Counted from the first letter of the stretch, positions 52,125 through 63,682 are shown. The stretch: 64,000 nt of DNA from JAFKKS01 sp050187875 (GCA_050187875.1 JBFWXB010000010.1:1-64000); one strand, 5' to 3'. A program made the numbers and translations. Notes: generated by a model not told the origin, from the sequence alone.

Positions 52125-53630
52125 ATGAATCGCCCCGAACCCGGCCCGTCCGTCGACGCAGGACCGCGCTCTCTGCCGGAACTCGAGGCGCGCTTGCGCC
52201 GCGATTTCGAGCTGCTGATCGTGCCGCCGGGGAAGGCCTGGATCGCGCCGCGCGTTCACTCCGCGTGGGGGCCGCTCCTCGACGTTGCGATTGTTGGCGC
52301 CGGCATGGCGGGGCTCTCGGCCGCGCTGGCGCTGAAACGCCTCGGCGTGCGCAACATCCGCATCTTCGATCGCTCGCCGGCCGGCTTTGAAGGTCCGTGG
52401 GCGACCTACGCGCGCATGGAGACGCTGCGTTCGCCGCCGGAGCTTGCGGGCCCCTCGCTCGGCTTTGCCAACCTGACCTTTCGTGCCTGGTTCGAGGCGC
52501 AGTTCGGCCATGCGGCGTGGACGCAGGTCTACCGCATCCCGCGCCTGCAGTGGATGGACTACCTGCGCTGGTATCGGCGCATGATCGACGTTCCGATCGA
52601 GAACGACACCGAGCTCGTCGACCTCGAAGGGGACGCCACCGCCATTCACCTCACGCTGCGCAACGCATCCGGCACACGCAAGATCGGCGCACGCCGCGTC
52701 GTCCTCGCGAACGGGCGCGACGCGCTCGGCGGCCCGTATATTCCGCCGCTATTTCGTAGCCTTGACCGCCGCTATTGCGCGCACACAAGCGACGACATCG
52801 ATTTTGCCGCGCTGCGCGGGAAGGTCGTCGGCGTCATCGGCGCGGGCGCGTCCGGCGTCGACAACGCCGCCGAGGCGCTGGAAGCGGGGGCCGCACGTGT
52901 TGCGATGATGGCGCGTCGCGCCGATGTGCCGCGCGTCAACAAAGGCATGGGCATCGGCAGTCCCGGCATGTGGCTCGGCTTTCATCGCCTCAGCCTCGCG
53001 GAGCGCGTGGCGATCGTTCAGTACATTGACGAAGCCGGCATCCCGCCGCCGCACGGCTCGATGCTGCGCTGCTCGCGGCATCCGAACTTCACCATCATCA
53101 GCCGCTGCGACCCGCAATGCGTGACGGTAAAGGACGGCCGCATTCTGCTCGACACGACGCGCGGGCGCTTCGCCTTCGATTTCCTGATCACTGCAACAGG
53201 GTTCACGATCGATTGGCCGCGGCGCAGCGAACTGGCGAGGCTTGCGCCGCATATCCTTTTGTGGGGCGACCGTTTCAAGCCCGAAGGTGGCGGCCCGTTC
53301 ATGCAGGCGGACCATCCTTTCCTCGGCCCCGACTTCGAATTCCTCGAGCGCGCGCCCGGAACGGCGCCATGGGTCGAGCGGGTGTATTGCTTCACCTTCC
53401 CCGCCTATCTCAGCCACGGGCCGATCACCGGCGACGTGCCGGGCATCAGCGCTGGATCGGAGCGGATCGCGGAAGGCGTCACCGGCGCGCTGTTTGCGGA
53501 AGAGTTCGAGAACACATTCCGCCGATTGCAGACGTGGAACAATCCTGAGCTCGACGGCAACGAATATGTTCTGGACCAGAATGTGGAGGCGTTCCGTGCG
53601 CAATCCCAACCAGCCGAGGCGAAGCCATGA
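52125..53630 (+). CDS. FAD/NAD(P)-binding flavin monooxygenase-like protein
   Basis: The 501-residue protein has two dinucleotide-binding motifs, VAIVGAGMAGLSAALALKRL near residue 55 (FAD) and VVGVIGAGASGVDNAAEALE near 235 (NADP), with a GFEGPWATYARMETLRSPPE linker and the ATGF motif near 352. This is the architecture of class B flavin monooxygenases/SidA-like N- or S-oxygenases. It follows livF by 15 nt and overlaps the CMD gene by 4 bp, so its substrate is probably what the LivK-HM-G-F system imports. Confidence 0.88.
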   Translation: MNRPEPGPSVDAGPRSLPELEARLRRDFELLIVPPGKAWIAPRVHSAWGPLLDVAIVGAGMAGLSAALALKRLGVRNIRIFDRSPAGFEGPWATYARMETLRSPPELAGPSLGFANLTFRAWFEAQFGHAAWTQVYRIPRLQWMDYLRWYRRMIDVPIENDTELVDLEGDATAIHLTLRNASGTRKIGARRVVLANGRDALGGPYIPPLFRSLDRRYCAHTSDDIDFAALRGKVVGVIGAGASGVDNAAEALEAGAARVAMMARRADVPRVNKGMGIGSPGMWLGFHRLSLAERVAIVQYIDEAGIPPPHGSMLRCSRHPNFTIISRCDPQCVTVKDGRILLDTTRGRFAFDFLITATGFTIDWPRRSELARLAPHILLWGDRFKPEGGGPFMQADHPFLGPDFEFLERAPGTAPWVERVYCFTFPAYLSHGPITGDVPGISAGSERIAEGVTGALFAEEFENTFRRLQTWNNPELDGNEYVLDQNVEAFRAQSQPAEAKP

Positions 53631-54130
53631 CTGAAAGCGCGGGCAGCGACCTCATCGACGACCTGGCCAGCCTCTCCCCCGACTCCCCGCTTGCGGCGCT
53701 GCGGCGCGAGCGGCCCGATATCGTCACGCATACACAAGGTAGCGACGATGCGATCTTCTGCCCGAAAGACGATGCCGGTCTGACTAGCGCCGAGCGCGCG
53801 GCGGCGGCGCTGCGCATTGCATACGATCTGCGCGATGAAATCCTCATCGCGCATTACCGCGAGCGGCTTCAGGTGCTCGATCCGAGCGAAGCTCTGGCGG
53901 AGAGTGTCGCCGATAGCGCCGAGCCGAAAGACAAGCGCTGGGCGACGATCCTCGCGCATGTCGATCGCGTCACCCGCGACCCGGAGAGCGCGCAGCCATC
54001 CGACCTTCAGGCGCTCGGCAGCGCCGGGCTGTCGCCGCATGCGATCGTCTCGCTCTCGCAACTCATCGCCTATGTCAATTTCCAGTCCCGCGTGCTCGCA
54101 GGCCTGCGCATGCTGCGGGAGGCCAAATGA
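53627..54130 (+). CDS. CMD-domain protein, Avi_7170-like family
   Basis: The 167-residue helical protein belongs to the carboxymuconolactone decarboxylase/AhpD-like group and resembles the family named after Avi_7170, which always pairs with an AhpD-like partner. Visible are AERAAAALRIAYDLRDEILI in the middle and LSPHAIVSLSQLIAYVNFQS at the end. It lacks the CxxC redox pair, so it is probably a non-catalytic half of a complex with the next gene product. Both ends overlap neighbours by 4 bp. Confidence 0.8.
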   Translation: MTESAGSDLIDDLASLSPDSPLAALRRERPDIVTHTQGSDDAIFCPKDDAGLTSAERAAAALRIAYDLRDEILIAHYRERLQVLDPSEALAESVADSAEPKDKRWATILAHVDRVTRDPESAQPSDLQALGSAGLSPHAIVSLSQLIAYVNFQSRVLAGLRMLREAK

Positions 54131-54729
54131 GCAAGCCGATGCGCGATTTCACCAAAGGCGAGCTCGAATGGAGCCCGTGGATCGAGCCCGTCGACCTCGA
54201 CAAGGCGACGGCGGAGCAGCGCGACGCCCTCAAGATCACGCCGTCAAGCCGCGCGGTCGGGGCCTATTCACTCGTGCTCGCGCATGACCCGGAGGCGCTG
54301 GCGGAGCGCTCGCCGCTCTACAATGCGATCATGTTCGCGCCGAAAGGGCTGCCACGCGCCGACCGCGAGCTCGGCGCAGTCGTCGCGTCACGCATCAATG
54401 GCTGCGCCTACTGCGCGTCCGTGCATGCCAAGCGCTTCGTCGATCTCTCCAAGGAGGCTGACGTGATGACGCGGCTCCACGCCCACGGCGTCGAAGCGAA
54501 ATTCGACCCGCGCCGCCGCGCGATCGTCGATTATGCCGCAAAGCTCACGCGCGACCCGGCTTCGATCGGTCCGGCCGACCTTGCGCCGCTGCGCGCACAA
54601 GGGCTCACCGACCTCGAAGTGCTCGATCTCACGCACGCGGTGGCGATGTTCGGCTGGGCCAACCGGCTGATGCAGAGCCTCGGCGCGCCGCTGCCGGAAG
54701 GCAGCGAGACGGGCTCGGGCGCGCTTTAG
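54127..54729 (+). CDS. Alkylhydroperoxidase-domain protein, Avi_7169-like family
   Basis: The 200-residue AhpD-like protein carries the active-site pair C93 and C96 with H100 (NGCAYCASVHAKRF), used by AhpD for thiol-dependent peroxide reduction. It resembles the family named after Avi_7169 and is encoded directly after its Avi_7170-like partner. The pair may detoxify peroxide formed by the upstream flavin enzyme or act on an oxygenated intermediate. It is the last gene of the liv-FMO operon. Confidence 0.85.
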   Translation: MSKPMRDFTKGELEWSPWIEPVDLDKATAEQRDALKITPSSRAVGAYSLVLAHDPEALAERSPLYNAIMFAPKGLPRADRELGAVVASRINGCAYCASVHAKRFVDLSKEADVMTRLHAHGVEAKFDPRRRAIVDYAAKLTRDPASIGPADLAPLRAQGLTDLEVLDLTHAVAMFGWANRLMQSLGAPLPEGSETGSGAL

Positions 54730-54948
54730 CGGCGGTCGAAATCAGCGCTGCCTATAACCTATAGCGTGAGGCCATCGCGCTGTTGCAGCGCACTCAATTC
54801 GCTCGTTGCGCGAGCGCTCACGCATGGCATGTGGACGGATTGCCGCAGGCCAAAGGCGGGGTTGTATCCAATAGACGAAACGTGTGAAATGCGCCCTGGG
54901 CGAGAGGCGTGGCCTTGCGCGCCGCAATGAAATTGGGGAGGAAAAAGA

Positions 54949-56250
54949 ATGATCCGCAGACATATGAGGACTGCGGCTCGGCTTGCTGTCGCAAGTCTTG
55001 CGGGCCTCGTTATGGCCTCAGGCGCCGCCTTGGCGCAGCAGGTCGAGCTCAAGGTCGGGTACATGAAGAACCCGATCCAGGACGCGTCGCTCGATATGAT
55101 GGACAAGTGGGCCAAGGCTCACAACGTCAAGCTCACGCGCGTGCCGATGGCCTACAGCGTGTTCATGGAGAAGGTCACGGCGACGCTGACCTCCGGCAAC
55201 GATCAGTTCGACATCATCTGGCACAACGACGACTGGGGCCAGCTCTGGGAGAAGTGGGTCGAGCCGACCGACGACGTGAAGGGCATGGAAAATGTCGACA
55301 AGTGGCCGCTCGACGCGTTTTGGAATAGCGAGAAGAAGATGACCGTGGTGCCGATGGCGCATACGGTCGGCACCTTCTTCTATCGCAAGGACCTCATGAG
55401 CGAGGCGGAGGTGCCGAAGACCTTCGATCAGCTCGTCGCGGTCAGCCAGAAGCTGCAGAAAGAAGGCAAGGTGAAGTGGGGCTTCGCCGGCCCGATGGCG
55501 ATGAACAACACATGGTTCACCTTCTGGTGGACGATGTGGTCGAATAAGTGCGACATCCTCAAGCCGCTGTTCGAACGCGATAATGCGAAGCTTGCGGCTG
55601 CGAAGTTCGAACCGGCAGTGACGGAGCCGTGCCACCAGGAGATCGTCGAATATTGGTGGGATGCGATCCACAAGAACAAGATGAGCCCGCCCGGCACGCC
55701 CGCTTATACGCGCAACGAATCGAACGCGATCTTCATGGCGGGAGACGCCGCCTTCACGCTCATCGATTCGATCCACTACGGCGAGTTCAATGATCCCAAG
55801 CGATCGAAGATCGCCGGCAAAGTGGGCATGGCGCCGTTCCCGGTCGGGCCGCGCGGCGACAAGCCGACGTCCTGGAATGAAATCTGGGGCTGGGGCATCC
55901 CGAAAGGTTCGCCGCCCGAGCACAAGAAGCTCGCCAAGGAGATGCTTGGCGCGATGCTGAGCGACGAGCAGGGGCAGATCGAAATGTGGAAGAAGACCGG
56001 TGGGCCGCCCCCGAACATCAAGCTGTGGCCGAAGCTCGCGCAGCAGGATCCGGTCTTCGCCGAGCTCAAGCACGCGGTCTTCGACCAGAAGCCGCTGACG
56101 CACTCGGCTTATTACTTCGCGACCTGGCCGGCCGTGCATAAGGCCTATTCCGACATGGCGATCGAGGCCATCTCGGGCAAGCGCGAGGATATTCCGAAAG
56201 TGCTTGCGGCTCACAAGGACAAGATCCAGCAAGCGGCGATGGGCAAGTAA
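54949..56250 (+). CDS. ABC transporter extracellular substrate-binding protein (sugar type)
   Basis: The 433-residue protein is a type II binding protein of the carbohydrate uptake 1 family. The signal peptide spans about residues 1-29 (ending ALAQ). FDIIWHNDDWGQLWEKWVEP and NAIFMAGDAAFTLIDSIHYG are typical ligand-domain segments. Tryptophan content is high, as in sugar-binding sites. GGGGAGG at 54934-54940 precedes the ATG at 54949. Together with two permeases and an ATPase it forms a complete importer. The exact sugar, polyol or glycerol phosphate is unknown. Confidence 0.9.
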   Translation: MIRRHMRTAARLAVASLAGLVMASGAALAQQVELKVGYMKNPIQDASLDMMDKWAKAHNVKLTRVPMAYSVFMEKVTATLTSGNDQFDIIWHNDDWGQLWEKWVEPTDDVKGMENVDKWPLDAFWNSEKKMTVVPMAHTVGTFFYRKDLMSEAEVPKTFDQLVAVSQKLQKEGKVKWGFAGPMAMNNTWFTFWWTMWSNKCDILKPLFERDNAKLAAAKFEPAVTEPCHQEIVEYWWDAIHKNKMSPPGTPAYTRNESNAIFMAGDAAFTLIDSIHYGEFNDPKRSKIAGKVGMAPFPVGPRGDKPTSWNEIWGWGIPKGSPPEHKKLAKEMLGAMLSDEQGQIEMWKKTGGPPPNIKLWPKLAQQDPVFAELKHAVFDQKPLTHSAYYFATWPAVHKAYSDMAIEAISGKREDIPKVLAAHKDKIQQAAMGK

Positions 56251-56263
56251 GGCTCATCGTCGC

Positions 56264-56332
56264 GGCTGCCGCCGGCCGTCGGCGGCAGCCGCCTCCTGAC
56301 GCGATGATCATGCCCGGGTTTTCCGGGCATGA
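56264..56332. promoter_or_regulatory. Tandem hairpins between binding protein and permease genes
   Basis: Two perfect 10-bp stems are present: GGCTGCCGCC-GGCCGTC-GGCGGCAGCC (56264-56290) and TCATGCCCGG-GTTTT-CCGGGCATGA (56308-56332), the second followed by CTTTT. Placed just after the binding-protein stop, they can stabilise the upstream mRNA and attenuate transcription into the permeases, the usual way to make binding protein in excess. The second stem also looks like a single REP unit. Confidence 0.75.
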
Positions 56333-56378
56333 CTTTTAAGGTCATGTCTTTTTCGGCTTCACTCCTGCGGATCGACCC

Positions 56379-57275
56379 GTGACGCGCAGTATTTTGCGAT
56401 TGAACGAAAGAACGCGGTTCATGCTGGCGCTCGTTGCGCCGGCCGCGCTCGTCCTTCTTTTCTTTCAGGTCGTGCCGATCGTCACCGGCGCGAATGTGAG
56501 CTTCCGCGATTGGGCGCTCAATGACCCGAAGCGGACGTTCGTCGGGCTGTCGAACTATCTCTATGTCCTCAAGGACCGCGAATTCCTCACCATCGTGCTG
56601 CCGAACACATTCGGCTTCATGTTCGCGACGGTGGTCTGTTCGCTCGTCTTCGGCCTTCTCATCGCGCTGATGCTGAACAAGCGCTTCCCCGGGCGCGCGG
56701 TGGTGCAGTCCTTCGTGCTCCTGCCGCTGATGGTCGCGCCGGTCATCGCTGCCATCATGGTGCGCTGGATGTTCAACGACCAGTTCGGCATCGTGAACGT
56801 CGCGCTCGAGGCGATCGGGCTTTCTCCCATCGCATGGCTCACGGCGCGCTGGACGGCATTCTTCGTCATCCTGCTTACCGACGTGTGGCTGTGGACGCCG
56901 TGGTTCGCGCTGATCCTGCTCGCCGGCCTGCAGAGCCTGCCGCATGAGCCCTTCGAGGCGGCGCAGATCGACGCCGCCGGGCCGTGGCGCACCTTCCGCT
57001 ACATCACGCTGCCGATGCTGCGGCCCGTGATGGTCGTTTGCATCGTCATCCGCTCGATCGATGCGTTCCGCACCTTCGACATCGTTTGGACGATCTCCGG
57101 CGGCGGCCCGGCGCGCGCGACCGAAGTGTTCAGCATCTACGCCTATGTCGAGTCCTTCCAGTTCCTCAATCTCGGGCGCGGCTCGGCCGCGGCGGTGGTC
57201 GGCGCGATCATCATCGTCCTCTTCGCCATGGTCCTCTATCGCATCCTCAACCGCTTCGTGGAGGTCTCGCGATGA
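56379..57275 (+). CDS. Sugar ABC transporter permease (MalF-like)
   Basis: The 298-residue protein has six hydrophobic helices and the permease EAA loop HEPFEAAQIDAAGPWRTFRY near residue 190. The N-terminus TRSILRLNERTRFMLALVAP fits the UgpA/MalF-type family. GTG at 56379 is the apparent start with a weak ribosome site. It overlaps the second permease by 4 bp. Confidence 0.9.
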   Translation: MTRSILRLNERTRFMLALVAPAALVLLFFQVVPIVTGANVSFRDWALNDPKRTFVGLSNYLYVLKDREFLTIVLPNTFGFMFATVVCSLVFGLLIALMLNKRFPGRAVVQSFVLLPLMVAPVIAAIMVRWMFNDQFGIVNVALEAIGLSPIAWLTARWTAFFVILLTDVWLWTPWFALILLAGLQSLPHEPFEAAQIDAAGPWRTFRYITLPMLRPVMVVCIVIRSIDAFRTFDIVWTISGGGPARATEVFSIYAYVESFQFLNLGRGSAAAVVGAIIIVLFAMVLYRILNRFVEVSR

Positions 57276-58123
57276 CGGACGCAACCTTGCCGCAGCGCCG
57301 CTCCGCGGGATTCTTCGGCGCGCTGGCGCCGGGCGGCGCCAAGGTGTTGTTCTTCCTCACGGCGATCGCGGTGTGTCTTCTCTTCGCGTTCCCGGTGTTC
57401 TGGTTGCTGCTCACCTCGCTGCGGCCCGGCTCGGAGGTGTACTACGTTCATCGCGGCACAGAGATCACGATCGAGAACTTCTTCGAAGTCTTGAAAGACC
57501 CCGTGGTCGTGAAGGCGCTGTGGAACAGCTTCGTCATTGCCACAGCGGCGACGGTGCTTTCGCTGGGCGTCACAATGACATCGGGCTACATGCTGTCGCG
57601 CTTTCGCGGGCCGATCCCGAATGCCTGGTTCTCGCTGATCTATGTCTTCCGCTGCGTGCCCTATGTGTCCTGGGTGCTGCCGCTCTATTTCGTGACGCTC
57701 AACCTCGGCATTTTCGACACCTATTGGGGCCTGCTGCTTCCGCACGTCGCGGTGCATATCTGCTTCTTCTCGTGGATCATGAAGGGCTTCTTCGACGGTA
57801 TCGACCCATCGATGGAATACGCAGCGATGATCGACGGCTGCTCGCGCTGGGGCGCGTTCGTGCGCGTCGCGCTTCCGGCAGCGCTGCCGGGCATCACTGC
57901 GCTCGCGATCCTGTGCTGGCTCTATACCTGGAACGAGTTCCTCTTCGCGCTCATCCTCACGGCGCAGAACACGCCGATCCTCACCGTGGTGATGGCGCAG
58001 TTCGTGCATGAGCTCGGCATGGAGTGGCACCTCATGAGCGCGACGGCGATCATCGCGCTCGCGCCGGCGCTGCTCATCACATTGTTCGGCCAGAAATACG
58101 TTGTTCGAGGGTTGCGGATCTGA
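57272..58123 (+). CDS. Sugar ABC transporter permease (MalG-like)
   Basis: The 283-residue protein has six hydrophobic helices and the EAA loop DPSMEYAAMIDGCSRWGAFV near residue 190, typical of MalG/UgpE-type permeases. GGAGG lies 6-7 nt before the ATG at 57272, which overlaps the previous stop (ATGA). It pairs with the MalF-like subunit in the inner membrane. Confidence 0.92.
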   Translation: MTDATLPQRRSAGFFGALAPGGAKVLFFLTAIAVCLLFAFPVFWLLLTSLRPGSEVYYVHRGTEITIENFFEVLKDPVVVKALWNSFVIATAATVLSLGVTMTSGYMLSRFRGPIPNAWFSLIYVFRCVPYVSWVLPLYFVTLNLGIFDTYWGLLLPHVAVHICFFSWIMKGFFDGIDPSMEYAAMIDGCSRWGAFVRVALPAALPGITALAILCWLYTWNEFLFALILTAQNTPILTVVMAQFVHELGMEWHLMSATAIIALAPALLITLFGQKYVVRGLRI

Positions 58124-58125
58124 CG

Positions 58126-59238
<1,113 letters not shown>

Positions 59239-59261
59239 GGCCAAACAAAACGTCGCGGTTG

Positions 59262-59354
59262 TCATGCCCGCGAAGGCGGGCATCCAGTAATCCCTGTCTC
59301 TCAGTTAGAGACGAGAGCACACGGCGTACTGGGTCCCCGCTTTCGCGGGGACGA
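59262..59354. repeat. Composite REP-like palindromic element, copy 2
   Basis: Hairpins ATGCCCGC-GAAG-GCGGGCAT (59264-59283) and GTCCCCGC-TTTC-GCGGGGAC (59333-59352) have CCAGTA and TACTGG on their inner sides and TCCCTGTCT between them. It is copy 1 (45950-46039) in the opposite orientation, again between two convergent genes (ATPase and CoA-transferase). Confidence 0.88.
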
Positions 59355-59363
59355 CAGCGTCCG

Positions 59364-60569
<1,206 letters not shown>

Positions 60570-60626
60570 GTGAGTTCTCTGCAATCTTTCATCTACGGCT
60601 ATGGCTGTGCATTACCCTCAAGCGTC

Positions 60627-60693
60627 ATTGCCGGGCTTGACCCGGCAATCCATCATTTTGAAGACGATGGATGCCCGGGTCGAGCCCGGGCAT
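60627..60693. repeat. REP-like palindrome pair (GCCGGGC type)
   Basis: Hairpins ATTGCCGGG-CTTGA-CCCGGCAAT (60627-60649) and ATGCCCGGG-TCGAG-CCCGGGCAT (60671-60693) lie between the dppF-like gene and the CoA-transferase gene, both on the minus strand. Outer GTCATTG and CATGACG ends and inner ATCCATC/GATGGAT pair as well. This is a common alphaproteobacterial REP form, different from the copies at 45950 and 59262. Confidence 0.85.
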
Positions 60694-60705
60694 GACGAAG
60701 TTCGC

Positions 60706-61716
60706 TCAGCGCAAGTGACACGCTGCGAACTGTCCGGGCTTCACCTCGCGCAGCGCCGGCGCCTCGACGCGGCAGCGGTCGAAGACATAGGGGCAGCGCG
60801 TATGGAAGTGGCACCCCTTCGGCGGGTTGACGGGGCTCGGCACGTCGCCCTGCAGCACGCGCTTCTGCCGCTTGATCGCCGGGTCGGGGACGGGCACGGC
60901 GGAGAGGAGCGACTCCGTGTAGGGATGCTGCGGGCTGGTGAAGAGCGTGCGCTTGTCGGTGTATTCGACGATGCGGCCGAGATACATGACCGCGATGCGG
61001 TGGCTGATGTGCTCGACGACCGCGAGGTTGTGCGAGATGAAGAGGTAGGCGAGCCCCATCTCCTTCTGCAGGTCCATCATCAGATTGAGAACCTGCGCCT
61101 GGATCGAGACGTCGAGCGCGGAGACCGGCTCGTCGCCGATGATCAGCTTCGGGCGCAGCGCAAGCGCACGCGCGATGCCGATGCGCTGGCGCTGCCCGCC
61201 GGAAAACTGGTGCGGGTAGTCGTCCATCTGCGCTTTGCGCAAGCCGACGCGTTCGAAGAGAGCGGCGACCTGCTCGCGGCGCTCCTTGCCGCGCGCGAGC
61301 CCATGCACCTTGAGCGGCTCGCCGACGATGTCGCCAGCCGACATGCGCGGATCAAGCGACGAGAATGGGTCCTGGAAGATGATCTGCATCTGCCGCCGGT
61401 AAGGCCGCAGATCATGGCGGCTGCGATGCGTGATGTCCTCGCCGTCGATCTTGATGACGCCGCCGGTCGGATCGGTGAGGCGCAGCACCGTGCGGCCGAC
61501 GGTCGACTTGCCGCAGCCGGATTCGCCGACGAGGCCGAGCGTCTCGCCGGCGCGGATTGCGAAGCTCACGCCATCGACGGCATAGACATTCCCGGCCTTG
61601 CGCCGCAGCACGCCGCGATAGATCGGGAAATGCTTCTTGAGGCCCTCGACCTCGAGGACCGGAGTTTCGCCTGCGCGTGCCGCCACCTCAGGCACCCGCG
61701 CCTCCATAAAGCGCAT
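60706..61716 (-). CDS. dppF: Peptide/nickel-type ABC transporter ATP-binding protein (DppF/OppF-like)
   Basis: The 336-residue ATPase has Walker A GESGCGKST near residue 64, signature FSGGQRQRIGIARAL, Walker B LIIGDEPVSALD and the C-terminal oligopeptide-transporter domain with a cysteine pair (GCHFHTRCPYVFDRC). The start at 61714-61716 overlaps the end of dppD by 29 nt; an ATG 9 nt later is equally possible. It is the last gene of the visible dppBCDF operon, which imports dipeptides or related solutes. Confidence 0.93.
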   Translation of the reverse strand: MRFMEARVPEVAARAGETPVLEVEGLKKHFPIYRGVLRRKAGNVYAVDGVSFAIRAGETLGLVGESGCGKSTVGRTVLRLTDPTGGVIKIDGEDITHRSRHDLRPYRRQMQIIFQDPFSSLDPRMSAGDIVGEPLKVHGLARGKERREQVAALFERVGLRKAQMDDYPHQFSGGQRQRIGIARALALRPKLIIGDEPVSALDVSIQAQVLNLMMDLQKEMGLAYLFISHNLAVVEHISHRIAVMYLGRIVEYTDKRTLFTSPQHPYTESLLSAVPVPDPAIKRQKRVLQGDVPSPVNPPKGCHFHTRCPYVFDRCRVEAPALREVKPGQFAACHLR

Positions 61717-62752
61717 CGGAGCGCCAGCACGCGGCCCAATGCGCGGGACGCTTCTCCTCGAACGGAGGGAATTCCTCGCGGCATTTGTCGATCGCGTGCG
61801 GGCAGCGCGGCGCGAAGGTGCAGCCCTTCGGCAGGTTCGAGAGCGCGGGGACGGTCCCCTTGATCTCCTGTAGGCGCTCGCCGGTCGGCGTTTCCTCGCC
61901 GCGCATCAGGCCAAGCCGCGGGATCGAGGCCATCAGGCCATGCGTATAGGGATGTAGCGGCCGCGCGAAGAGCTCATCGACCGGCGCTTCCTCGACCTTG
62001 CGGCCGGCATACATCACGACGACACGCTGCGCCGTTTCCGCTACGACTCCGAGATCGTGGGTGATGAGAACGACGGCGGTGCCGAGCTTGCGCTGCAGCT
62101 CGAGAATGATGTCGAGGATTTGCGCCTGGATGGTGACGTCGAGCGCGGTCGTCGGCTCGTCGGCGATCAGGACTTTCGGATTGCAGGCGAGCGCCATGGC
62201 AATCATCGCGCGCTGGCGCATGCCGCCCGACAGTTGATGCGGATATTCCTTGGCGCGCTGCTCCGGTTCCGGGATGTGGACGAGACGCAGCATGTCGACA
62301 GCTTTGCGTTCCGCTTCGGCGCGCGCGATCGATTGGTGTAGCAGCAGCGCCTCGGCGATCTGCCGGCCGATGGTCATCACCGGGTTGAGCGATGTCATCG
62401 GCTCCTGGAAGATCATGGATATCTGCCCGCCGCGCATGCGGCGCATCTCCGTCTCGTCGAGGGCGAGAAGGTCGACGCCGCCGAGCTTGACGCTGCCGCC
62501 CGCGATGCGCCCGGGCGGGCTCGGCACGAGGCGCATCAACGAGAGCGCGGTCATGCTCTTGCCGCAGCCCGACTCGCCGACGATCGCCAGGGTCTCGCCG
62601 GGCATGAGCGAGAACGAAAGGTCGTTCACCGCGACCAATTCGCCGATGCGCGCATCGAAAACGGTGCGCAGCCCGGTAACCTCGAGCAACGGCGCCGCCG
62701 TTGCCGGTTTGGCGGATGTTGCGGGCGCCTCGATCTCGCGGGACAAGGTCAT
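61688..62752 (-). CDS. dppD: Peptide/nickel-type ABC transporter ATP-binding protein (DppD/OppD-like)
   Basis: The 354-residue ATPase has Walker A GESGCGKSM (Met where Thr/Ser is usual, seen in many OppD proteins), signature LSGGMRQRAMIAMAL, Walker B VLIADEPTTALD and C-terminal GCTFAPRCPHAIDKC. The ATG at 62750-62752 starts MTLSREIEAPATSA; an earlier in-frame start overlaps the end of dppC and is less likely. It forms the ATPase pair with DppF. Confidence 0.93.
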   Translation of the reverse strand: MTLSREIEAPATSAKPATAAPLLEVTGLRTVFDARIGELVAVNDLSFSLMPGETLAIVGESGCGKSMTALSLMRLVPSPPGRIAGGSVKLGGVDLLALDETEMRRMRGGQISMIFQEPMTSLNPVMTIGRQIAEALLLHQSIARAEAERKAVDMLRLVHIPEPEQRAKEYPHQLSGGMRQRAMIAMALACNPKVLIADEPTTALDVTIQAQILDIILELQRKLGTAVVLITHDLGVVAETAQRVVVMYAGRKVEEAPVDELFARPLHPYTHGLMASIPRLGLMRGEETPTGERLQEIKGTVPALSNLPKGCTFAPRCPHAIDKCREEFPPFEEKRPAHWAACWRSDALYGGAGA

Positions 62753-62768
62753 CGTGCCAGCCGTCCCA

Positions 62769-63674
62769 TCAATTGCGCAGCCGCGGGTCGAGGATGTCGC
62801 GTAGCGCATCGCCGAGGAGGTTCGTTCCGAACACCGCGAGGCTGATGGCGAGGCCAGGGAAGATCACAAGCCAGGGCGCGGTGCGGACATATTCGGCGGC
62901 GGATTCGGAGAGCATCCGGCCCCAGGACGGATAGGGCTCCGGGATGCCGAGGCCGAGGAAGGAGAGCGAAGCTTCCGTGAGGATCGCGGCGCCAAGCTGC
63001 GCGGTCGCGATGACGATCAGCGGAGCCAGCGTGTTCGGCAGCACGTGACGCAGCGCGATGCGGAACTCGCTCATGCCGACCGCGCGCGCCGCCTCGACGA
63101 AAGGCTGCTCGCGCAAAGCGAGCGTGTTCGAGCGGATGACACGCGCGGAATAGGGAATCAGCGGAATGGCAATGGCGATGATCGTGTTGGTGAGGCTCGG
63201 GCCGAGCGAGGCCGCCATGACGAGCGCGAGGACAAGGACCGGCATCGCCTGCAGCACGTCGACGACGCGCTGGACGATGAGGTCGGTCCAGCCGCCGAGA
63301 TAACCGGAGGCGAGGCCGAGCGCCACGCCGAAGAAGCAACCAAGCGCTGTCGAGCCGATACCGACCGCGAGCGAAATACGCGCGCCGTAAACGATGCGGC
63401 TGAAGATATCGCGGCCCATGAAGTCGGCGCCGAACCAGTGCGCGGCGTCCGGCCGCGCGAGGGAGATCGACGAATTGGTGGTCAGCGGATCGAAGATCGT
63501 GATCGGGTCGGCGAAGATTGCGGCGAAGACGAACAGCGCCATGATGAACGCGCCGACCGCGCCCAGCGGATGCTGCAGGGCGAGGCGTCCGAGGCGACCC
63601 GCGAAGCTCTCCTGATGCTGCAGCACCGGCGCCGCTTCAGCGAGCTCGCTCGTCGGCATGCTCTGGTCCGCCAT
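62769..63674 (-). CDS. dppC: Peptide/nickel-type ABC transporter permease (DppC/OppC-like)
   Basis: The 301-residue protein has six hydrophobic helices and the permease EAA loop EQPFVEAARAVGMSEFRIAL near residue 205. N-terminal HPLGAVGAFIMALFVFAAIF and GADFMGRDIFSRIVYGARIS are typical of DppC. The ATG at 63672-63674 is 8 nt after the dppB stop. It forms the channel with DppB. Confidence 0.93.
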   Translation of the reverse strand: MADQSMPTSELAEAAPVLQHQESFAGRLGRLALQHPLGAVGAFIMALFVFAAIFADPITIFDPLTTNSSISLARPDAAHWFGADFMGRDIFSRIVYGARISLAVGIGSTALGCFFGVALGLASGYLGGWTDLIVQRVVDVLQAMPVLVLALVMAASLGPSLTNTIIAIAIPLIPYSARVIRSNTLALREQPFVEAARAVGMSEFRIALRHVLPNTLAPLIVIATAQLGAAILTEASLSFLGLGIPEPYPSWGRMLSESAAEYVRTAPWLVIFPGLAISLAVFGTNLLGDALRDILDPRLRN

Positions 63675-63682
63675 CGCTCGCC

